This document shows, in pieces, positions 56,168 through 64,000 of a stretch of 64,000 nt of DNA. Under the pieces are notes generated by a model. The model saw only the letters and a list, made by a program, of their open reading frames with translations, was not told where the DNA came from and did no database searches. Position numbers and translations under genes: made by a program. This DNA comes from Plectrocnemia conspersa. Lineage: Eukaryota > Arthropoda > Insecta > Trichoptera > Polycentropodidae. The number at the start of each line of letters is the position of its first letter. Position 1 is the stretch's first letter. The stretch covers positions 1,240,001 through 1,304,000 of the forward strand of contig VTFK01000066.1 of NCBI GenBank assembly GCA_009617715.1, read 5' to 3'.

Positions 56168-58782
56168 TAATCCGTTATGATTATATTGTATTTACATGTT
56201 AAGAAGTCCTTTAACAAGTCATAAAAACACTTTTAAAAAATGCGATATGGCAGTAAAAATACCTTTACGGCGCAATTGACGCTCGGTAAAGAGTACATGT
56301 TATAGTTTAAATAACGTAGAAATTCTATATTGATAATCGATTGTATCGAAAACAGATATAAAATGTTACATTACTAGAAATTATATAAATATTTTAATAA
56401 AAATGGAAAATATTTTTAATTTTTTAAGTTATTAATATGTTGAAAACTACTTTGAAAACAAAATAATATAATCTCTTTAATATTTTCTTGCAATAGTAAT
56501 ATTCAATTTATTTGTTTTTATTAATTCTTGAGAATAAAAATTATTATATTTTTTCTTTTATAAAGGATGCTTTCTGTGTTGGCTAAACTCAACCAGGGGG
56601 AAGCCATTGTGATGATATACTTATATGTTATCGTGCTGTGGGCCTACTGATAATTTAATAAGCCAAGGGCAAAGCCCAGGTGACGAGTCCGAGGGCATTG
56701 GCTCTTTCTTTGCTGTTTTTATTTATAAAGTGGCTCTACATGACAAAGTACACACATATAAACGTACTTATACACATGTATATACATTTATGTATATTAT
56801 TAATATATAAAAAATATTAAAAAAACTTATTTGATTTTAGAGATTAAAATATAAACTGAATTAAAAAAATTTAAGATCAGAATAAAATATTTAATTTATC
56901 TTCTTCACTATATTTTACAAATTGAATAATCTTTTTTATTTTTCCTTTGAGCAATTGCTGTTTTTCTTAGTTCTTAGTTTGTTTATTTCTTAGATACACC
57001 AAATTTGTTTGTTTTCATTTATTTTGATAATAAATTATCTGCCTGGTGTCATAATTATGTTTGTTTTTATTATTTAAAAAAATTATAGCGAGATGTTTTA
57101 GAAACAAGTATAATTTTTTTAGCCTTATGTCTTTTAAGTACATATTTTAATACATTAAATAAATATGTTTTCTTATTAAAATATTTAGATGCATTTATAT
57201 TTATAAGTTTTTTGACCCTTTACCAATTCGGAAGCTCTTCATCCTTATCACATTAACTCACAGCCCAAGGCGTTGACTTCGTGAGAAGTAAACAAAGGAG
57301 ATGTAATCAAAAACACACACCTATATATAACCTGTTTTGGACCTTTGTGTATGCACACAAAACAGACAGGTGGCCTCAGACACTTTATGGCTCATCAAAT
57401 GGAGCTCTTTGAGTTCTTTTCATTCTCGAGGAAAGAATTTCGACAAATTTGCATTACGTCAAAGTATCGAATGCACCCCCGTGAAATATGACCTGGAGGA
57501 ATTTTCAATTTCTAGAGCTGGGGGATGAAACTCAATCTCGTTTGGCAATCTGTCAAGAACGATCATAGGATTACGATTAATTAATTCCTAACAAAATAGG
57601 TGATTGAGTTTGAATACATTTGAATTTTGAGTTTAAGATTTGTACAGTACTTTAACATTGCAAAATTTTGTGTTTATGTGACTTTCTCAATGAATAGTAT
57701 TGAATTTTGTATTTATAATAACAACTAGTAGCGTACAAACAAAATAATAAAGAAAAAAAACACTTTAATTTTTGAATTTACAGAAATTACTCATTTCCCC
57801 CTGTTATTATTGTGCAGCTGTGGACTTTTTCAATGCCCAGTGTAGATTATTTTTATCTCTTCTGTTGTTTAATTTTCAATCTACAATAATTTAATACGGT
57901 AAATAATTTTAGCATATCGAATTAAGTATTTTTAGCAAGAGGTATAATTAAAATTTACCTATTTACCAATTTAAAGTTCAAAACACTAATTGTTCCGTTT
58001 TTTAATTAAAATAAATATTTATGATACTTTTGACTGAGTTTTTTATTGCATAGAATTATGTGTATGAACATAATTAATTATTTAAATTGTATTTTTAGAT
58101 TCTTTAGAACCTATATTTTAATATATTCGATTCTCTGTACAAAAAACAGTTTTTATTTAATTTATTATGTTGTATTATATATTAAAAATATTTATAAAAA
58201 TGGATTTTTAACTAATTTTCAAGTACTAAGGAAAGTGAAATATTTTTTGTAGATATTTTAATTTAAAAATATATTTTTCTTACTTAAAAAATGAATAATT
58301 AAAATGAGCTCTCCATGAGTTACCAAATGCAAAAATAACTATAAAAATATAATTTAATCAATATTTTTTAATAATATTTTTTCAATATCACAATTTTTTT
58401 GTAAACATTAGCAAATTTTATTTTTTCTATTTTAAAAATCAATAATTATATCTTAGTGCATACAACACAACTCTTATTAAATTATTATAATATAATATAA
58501 ATTATTATAAAACTAATTTTTAAATATATTTTAGTAATAAGGATAGTATATTTTTTAGTTGTTTAAATTTATATACATCTCTAAAAAAATAATTTAGTAT
58601 ATTATATACTATGCTTCATACTATATTATAATAAATAATATTTTAGAGTATTTTGTCAAAGAAAAAGCATAAAACAAATCTTCTTTATGTGAATTTCGTT
58701 GCGGTTTATCCTCAATATAAAGTTATTTATTAATACATAGGTCAGTCCTCTCTAAAATTTTAGGTATTTAAAGCATTATTAT
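56168..58782. other. A+T-rich non-coding stretch with two GC-richer spots
   Basis: 56580-56720 (GCCAAGGGCAAAGCCCAGGT) and 57225-57530 are GC-richer but carry only short chance frames. The rest is very A+T-rich. No repeat family recognised. Confidence 0.45.
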
Positions 58783-59064
58783 TAAACCCTTCAATTTCTG
58801 ATGGAAGTTCAATATTTAAGTACCCAAATAAATGTATTTATATAACATGTTTATATTATATTTTCGTTTTAAGTACCTTTATTTGTTGTCTGTGCTGTCA
58901 GCTTGTAGAAATTGCTCTCGTTTACAGTTAGAAAATTCGTCATATCGCATTACCGTTAAAACACAAGCGCAAAAGAAGACAATGGACGCATTCCGCCAAC
59001 GCACAATCTCGGAGAGCGATTTTTGCCGAAGCGATATTCGCGCCATGCGACCGTGAAGGGTTAA
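58783..59064. mobile_element. Possible short TTAA-type MITE
   Basis: The left end TTAAACCCTTCA (58783-58794) and the right end, read inward as TTAACCCTTCA (from 59064), are similar, enclosing 282 bp. The match ends there, and the left end has an extra A, so this is weaker than the elements at 13984 and 26935. The interior is GC-rich on its right side. Confidence 0.25.
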
Positions 59065-59290
59065 AAATCGATTGCGGCGTGAAATTATGCAAATTTGTGT
59101 GTCGGAGAATGAAAGAGACGAAGATAGAGAAGGAGAGAAAGAGAAAGTGAGTGGCATGTGACTTGACATCTTGGCGGCTTCGTAACAAAGAAAAAGCGTT
59201 GATTGTTACAAGTGCTCTTGGACTGCAAAGGGTTGACAAGAGTGTGAAAACGGTTCGCGCCTCGTTACTTCTTTGTCGTACATTGACTTT
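59065..59290 (+). promoter_or_regulatory. Purine-rich GAGA tract with a donor-like junction
   Basis: 59106-59148 is almost pure purine with repeated AGAGA/GAGAAAG, the kind of site bound by GAGA-factor-like proteins. An ATG at 59087 opens MQICVSENERDEDREGEKEK and reaches AAA followed by GTGAGT (59148), a plausible donor. It may be a short charged exon, a 5' UTR or plain low complexity. Confidence 0.2.
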
Positions 59291-60309
59291 AAAATAATAT
59301 ATTTTAATACTAGAATATTAGAAATAAAAAATAGTAATGAAGTGTATTCATAACTATATTCCTATTAAGTATATTTATAGCACTGCTAAACATATAAAAT
59401 CTATGGCAAGATTTTGTTATTTTATTTGTTCCTTAACCATTTCTGTACTTTAAAAGAACAGTTTATTCACAGAAAAATAATCATTGGAGACTATTTATTA
59501 TCTGTGGTTGACAATAAAATATTTTATAAATTATAGTTCAATCCAGAAGAAAGAAAACACAATGACTTGTGTTAACAACTTAATGAACTATTTAAAAGCA
59601 TTTTGCCACTTAAATATATCCTAAATGGAAACTTTCGTTTTATGTGTATTCCTTAAAAAGCAATATATGTGTAGGTATTACTTTTATTGTAAGTCGTAAA
59701 TTATTCATGTAAGACTATATGACAAAAACATTAGGGTTTCCATCGTTTGTGTTACATTATGTATTTCTCATTCGCACTCCCTCGAGGTGTTTTTTTCCCA
59801 TACAACCCTATCGTTCTGTAGGAATTCCTCAAGTTTATTCACCTTAACGTCTTGCCGCTCATGTTTTTGTTCGTGAAAAATTAAACGTGGAAATATCGAG
59901 TTTCCCGTGGCGCGTGATGCGAATACTCAAACTTCACTGTATTATAATTCGCATTTCGCACAGATTCAATGCCAAATTCAATGTACGCATAAAAGTTAAG
60001 TGCTGACTTTAAATCGTTAAAAAAGGAAAACGACAGCCAAGGGCTCCGTTACGAAGGGCTCGGTTCTAAATTAGCGCCCTTTATGATCATCGGAAATTGT
60101 TAACGAGTTCACAAATAGTTCATTAGGGGGAGTCTCGACTTTGGATGACAAGATAAACTTTTACACCGTTAGAAATTTTTAAACCCAATTTATTTTAACG
60201 CGTTCATGCTTTCTAATTTTATCGAGCTAATCTATGAATGACTTTTGTCGGAAGGTATCCATAATTTTCACTTAGATCTTCAGATTTCGACTTAAACGTA
60301 ACAGGTATA
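59291..60309. other. Non-coding stretch, A+T-rich then moderate-GC
   Basis: 59750-60170 is repeat-free, CpG-containing sequence (GTTTCCCGTGGCGCGTGATG) without a frame; possible regulatory DNA. 59291-59750 is A+T-rich filler. Confidence 0.4.
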
Positions 60310-60610
60310 ATTTGTAAGTAAGGGTGTTTCAAGAAGTTTGTGAATAAATATATTTTTTAGTAATTGCAGTCTTAATTAACGTCTTACAAAAATTTGAGCA
60401 TGAAACATTTTTTTAGTTCAGTCATGACAGTGTATGTAATATGGCGGCTGTCATGTGTCACACAGATAGTAAAAAATAACGGAATTCAAAACCCTCGGTA
60501 ATTAAAAAAATATATTATAACGCCTTACATTGTTTTAAAAAATATATAAAAATAACATTTTTTTTAATAATGATATTCATTAAAACATTAAAAAAATTAC
60601 TGAAATGTAC
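60310..60610 (+). repeat. Probable decayed family C unit
   Basis: Contains TTGCAGTCTTAATTAACGTC, GAGCATGAAACATTTTTTTA, and GTAATATGGCGGCTGTCATG. The order matches family C, but the central TTGGCTAAG block is not recognisable. Confidence 0.35.
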
Positions 60611-61599
60611 TGGTCTTTCCCATACGGAATTTTTTATTAACTGTTATAACTGGCAATGTCATATGTTCCTTTATATTTGCTGACAAATAATACATGCGTT
60701 ATTTAATGCATTGTAAATATTAATATTTTAGTGTGGTAATATATAAACGTATTTACACTAAGGGATAAGTGTATTGATTGATGATCCCTTAAGTGCATCC
60801 TTTCGGCGGCTCGTTTTAAAAGCCTTTATGGTTCAAGTAGATAAAAAATGTGTCGCTACAAGTTCTCACTCAAATACACACTCACCCATTAATAATGTTA
60901 TTGACAGCAACAATTCCAATTGAGTTACATGTAGAACTATATGGAAACACACAAAGGGTGGCTGCGTACAAAACCAACGTAGATTTGAAAGCAAATCCTA
61001 GACGACGAATGCAAATGACGCTCTCAATAGTTTCCAAACGCGTGCTAAATAATTATTAATGCCGAATATTCTCTTTCTCCCACCGCCTGTCCCTATCTAC
61101 ATCGCTCCCCGGGGATTAATTTATTCGGGCGTGTAGCCCTTTTGTCAAAATATAAATTCAATGTCCTCGAATGGAATGGGATATAGACAGGTAGGCCTGG
61201 GTTAATTGGAATTTTCCAGCCTCCCGTCAATTTCCAGCAAATTGAAGGCAATTGGAATTGAACGAAATAAAAAAAGCATCCAAATGTGTACTCAGCAACG
61301 CGGAATAGAACTACTGAATCACCGTTTGGCAATCTGCCTGCCTTGTTCCATGAAAATTTTAGAATAAACCTTTCCAGGTAGATATCATCTTAGTAAATAC
61401 ATAGGCATATACAATACTTGTTTTGGCACCGATAATATTGCGCCTTGTTTCGTTTTCGTTGTGCTAGAATAAATATTTATAATTAGAGTTAAAATTTTTT
61501 TAATTATTTGTCTTTGGTTATTGAGTAATAAATTATTTATTGAACCAGGTTAATAACAATCGTTCTAAATTGGCACTATTACTCCGCGTCATCTATTTC
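60611..61599. other. Non-coding stretch with a moderate-GC unique block
   Basis: 61060-61360 is repeat-free with GCTCCCCGGGGATTAATTTA and CAATTGGAATTG-type palindromic cores. A 79-codon minus frame (61332-61093) crosses it but is unrecognised. A plus frame beginning at 60850 uses GTG, not ATG. Possibly regulatory; no gene supported. Confidence 0.35.
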
Positions 61600-61639
61600 C
61601 GTATTCATAAATTATATACAGATCGACTCATACACACGT

Positions 61640-61860
61640 CACGTGTACACTGTACATAGGCCACCACTTTGCCATATTAAGGTCACGTGTCCGGATTGAT
61701 TGATAACATGCATAGCTGGAGTCTGCGAGGACTTATAAATAGAAGAAGCCTCTATGGTGTTCGCTTCATGTTGTGAGTTTAGAAAGACAGAGGACGGCTT
61801 TGTCGGGACACTTGAAATAACAACGGTCCGATGATTTACGGCCGAGATGTCATTTGAAGT
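61640..61860 (+). promoter_or_regulatory. Candidate TATA promoter with paired CACGTG boxes and 5' leader
   Basis: Two GTCACGTGT sites (CACGTG at 61640-61645 and 61684-61689, 44 bp apart) precede a TATA box, TATAAATA (61734-61741). The second E-box lies 45 bp upstream of it. A TCATGT initiator-like motif lies at 61766-61771, about 30-34 bp downstream of the TATA box as expected for transcription start. A GC-richer leader (AGAGGACGGCTTTGTCGGGA) follows. The first ATGs (61831, 61846) open only short frames; after the second, a weak donor (TTTGAA then GTAAAT) is present. CACGTG is the class bound by bHLH proteins such as Myc/Max or CLK/CYC. The arrangement is seen; promoter function is inferred. 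Confidence 0.35.
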
Positions 61861-62735
61861 AAATAGTAAACTTTAGATTTTTATTTATTTACCCTATATT
61901 CTGACGGCGAAGGATAACTAGTGTTACATTGTGTAATCCTTCTTTAAAGCTAATTAAAACTATGCTTGAAGAGTTTTCTGTGGTTTTTATTGTATTAGTT
62001 TCTTGATATTCTTAAAATTATATAAAACAATCAAGAAATGCTTAACCTATTTTTTTTAAATTTAGTGAATAAGAAGAGCGTGTTGCTACTTTATTTGATG
62101 TAAGTAACAGTGCACCAAAATTTATTTTTAAAGAATATAGTTATACAAAACTTAAATCAGTGTTAATATTTAATGGATATATACTAAAAGATCTGTCCAA
62201 ACATCTTTCATAAGAGTGTTTCCTGTCACGTCGTAAAAAGTAACTGCTTTTTACTATCTTAGAAAGCAAGGAGATTTATAAAATAGTTAAAATGTTACAA
62301 CTGCAACAACGAGTCTTCCATTAAGATATATTATTGCAATAATTCTTATCTCGAAGTTGTTAATTTTATTTTTGTTTTACACTGTATACATTTGAGAAAC
62401 ACTAGTATGCTCGGCGAGGGCTTAAATCCTGTGTCTAGCCGACAAACGTCTTAATCCTGTTTCGTGTTTAGCGAGGATTTACGGGTGCGAGCGAGGGGTT
62501 TCTTTGTTCTGAAGCTTTAATTTTAAAATATTAAACCAGCGACAGGTTTTAACTGCTCGATTTTGATACATATTTGCTTGTCTCAAAAGTCCAATCGTTA
62601 ATCTTGGAGGCCATTAAAATAATGAACGTCAGCAGTACAGATTAGATGGAAATTCTGCGAAATTGCCGATTAACGCAAAATTATTCCGAACAGCCAAGTT
62701 GTAATCTACTCCCGAAAATTAATTATGTCTGTGCG
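61861..62735. other. Non-coding stretch
   Basis: 62400-62510 is GC-richer (GTGCGAGCGAGGGG) and repeat-free. Otherwise A+T-rich with nothing recognised. If the promoter above is real, this would be its first intron or downstream region. Confidence 0.4.
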
Positions 62736-62788
62736 AATACGATACTAATAAATGTATTTTATTAAAATACATTTATTAGTATTGTATT
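62736..62788. repeat. 53-bp near-perfect palindrome
   Basis: Left arm 62736-62761 (ending AATAAATGTATTTTA) and right arm 62763-62788 are complementary over 26 bp with a single mismatch (G in the left arm position 62741 against A in the right). One base separates them. It would extrude as a cruciform or fold as a long hairpin in RNA. Confidence 0.9.
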
Positions 62789-63229
62789 CTTTGAAAATTA
62801 ATAGAGAGCTGAATCATGTACATGTAACATGATTAGTTATTATTAAAAATACTTATTTTCATTACACTAAAACGGTAATGGATATGTGTAGTGAAACTTT
62901 TATGTCTTTGTTTTGATAACTATAGTTAAGACATATGTATGTATAGTACAATACATATGTGACAGTATATTTTAAAATAATTACTGTAAATCTCATAAAA
63001 AAAACATTAAAATGTAATGCTTACAATGTAATCATACTACATCGATGACTAGTTAATATATTAATAATATACAATTAATAAAATTAATATGAATGAAATA
63101 ATATGCGATTGCAATATTAATTTCCAAGTAAGGAATGCATGTTTACGGTTGAGTCATAAGCGACATTAAAATCCAATCATCGAGTAGCTTTCGTAAAGAT
63201 AAAGATGATGAGGTCGTAATTGCTATGGT
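62789..63229. other. A+T-rich non-coding stretch
   Basis: Nothing recognised. Confidence 0.5.
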
Positions 63230-63480
63230 AATACTGGTGATATTAATTAAGTTAATTCCCCGCCTGGTGCATAATAAATACTCGCGTTGCGTAATGTAAT
63301 AAGTCATAATACTTTGCACATTTGTGCAGACGCGTGTCTGAGATGGAGATGTGACGTCAGTATCTCAGCTGGAGGGACGGACTATTTGGATGCCCTCCAG
63401 CAACACTGCTTCTATTTTAGACGACCATAATGCTTCAGCCAGGTGCTTCCAAACTGTGTTACGTTTCGAGATATTTTAGA
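63230..63480. promoter_or_regulatory. GC-richer unique block with a CRE and a 9-bp hairpin
   Basis: The palindromic CRE TGACGTCA (63352-63359) is followed at 63368 by GCTGGAGGG, a 16-base spacer and the exact complement CCCTCCAGC (63393-63401). Upstream are GCATAATAAATACTCGCG and GACGCGTGTCTGAGATGG. Repeat-free and frame-poor, so a regulatory element is the likeliest reading. Confidence 0.3.
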
Positions 63481-64000
63481 TCAAGTGATTATTTTAAATA
63501 GAATAGTTGCGGAATAAGATTTTGACTATGTCAGTATTTGGATTTTTTAATGCAATCAATGATTAGAATCATATATTTCAAGTATATGGTTAGTTATGAC
63601 AGCATCTTTATTATTTATTTGATCCGAAAGAAAAATTAAAATGTTAACAATTGCTTTAAGCTAATGATTAAAAATGAAAGGAACACGTATACTTCTTATT
63701 TACTGATCTAAACTATCATCTAACAGGCGTAAAATGTCCATTGACGTGTTTATTTTTTTTTTAAACGTATTTATGTCGATTAAAAAATAAAAAATGTATT
63801 TAATCCGAGTTAATGAAGTCGAGTAATAATCAGAATAATACAAAGAATAAATAAAAAAATATACTTACTATACTTTTTGCGGCTAATTTTTGCGGCTATT
63901 GCCGGACAGAATTTTTTAACAATATAATTGAAAATCAAAAATAATTATATTTTTACTTTTTTTATGTCAGTTCTATATTTAATTTTATTTATTTTCTAAA
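63481..64000. other. A+T-rich non-coding stretch to the window edge
   Basis: No feature recognised. A GCGGCTAATTTTTGCGGCTA direct repeat (TTTGCGGCTA twice at 63877-63899) is present. Confidence 0.5.

Noticed and set aside
1..64000. CRISPR array, operon, phage or other prokaryotic system
   Set aside because: Composition, non-LTR retrotransposons, TTAA and hAT elements show animal nuclear DNA. No regularly spaced short repeats with unique spacers exist.

Overview
Overall character. The window is A+T-rich (roughly 70% by eye), almost wholly non-coding nuclear DNA from an animal, most likely an insect. The evidence is the repeat content: decayed jockey/CR1-like and RTE-like non-LTR retrotransposons, piggyBac-like (TTAA) and hAT-like non-autonomous DNA transposons, a tRNA-derived SINE-like head, and simple CATA/TATG-type microsatellites. 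No species or chromosome can be named. No conserved host protein-coding gene, rRNA, functional tRNA, operon or CRISPR array could be recognised. The window reads as intergenic or intronic sequence.

Layout. 1-5.4 kb: A+T-rich filler, copy 1 of a repeat here called F, then a block of repeat family C arranged as a large inverted array (3.5-5.0 kb). 5.4-9.8 kb: a moderate-GC segment, copy 1 of family D and a CpG-rich island at 8.2 kb. 9.9-14.3 kb: an RTE-like reverse transcriptase (RT) relic, a jockey/CR1-like element (plus strand, internally scrambled), a family C unit and a TTAA-flanked MITE. 15.3-17.2 kb: moderate-GC unique sequence with two possible small coding exons. 19-23.4 kb: family D copy 2, two family E copies and a short array carrying an ACCAGCGCTC motif. 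23.8-24.2 kb: a 139-codon unexplained minus-strand frame. 26-29.6 kb: the SINE-like head, F copy 3, a second TTAA-ended element and a well-defined hAT element with a target-site duplication. 30-36 kb: unique sequence and two minus-strand jockey-like relics. 36.1-36.8 kb: another family C array. 38.6-44.2 kb: several GC-richer islands. 45.9-46.6 kb: a double perfect hairpin and family D copy 3. 50.5-51.8 kb: the best preserved RT (minus strand). 52-54 kb: a perfect inverted repeat, a family C array and a 95-bp tandem duplication. 58.8-63.4 kb: a possible MITE, a candidate TATA promoter with paired CACGTG boxes at 61.6-61.8 kb, and a 53-bp near-palindrome at 62.7 kb.

How it works together. Nothing here forms a pathway. 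The recognisable coding matter belongs to mobile elements, all apparently dead in these copies (stops, frameshifts, truncations). The GC-richer, repeat-free islands are the best places to look for enhancers or 5' exons of neighbouring genes. The most unusual observations are the inverted and tandem organisation of family C, the back-to-back perfect hairpins at 45.9 kb, the scrambled RT copy at 12 kb, and the 139-codon frame. I found no convincing previously undescribed biological system. Family names C, D, E and F are working labels for this window only.
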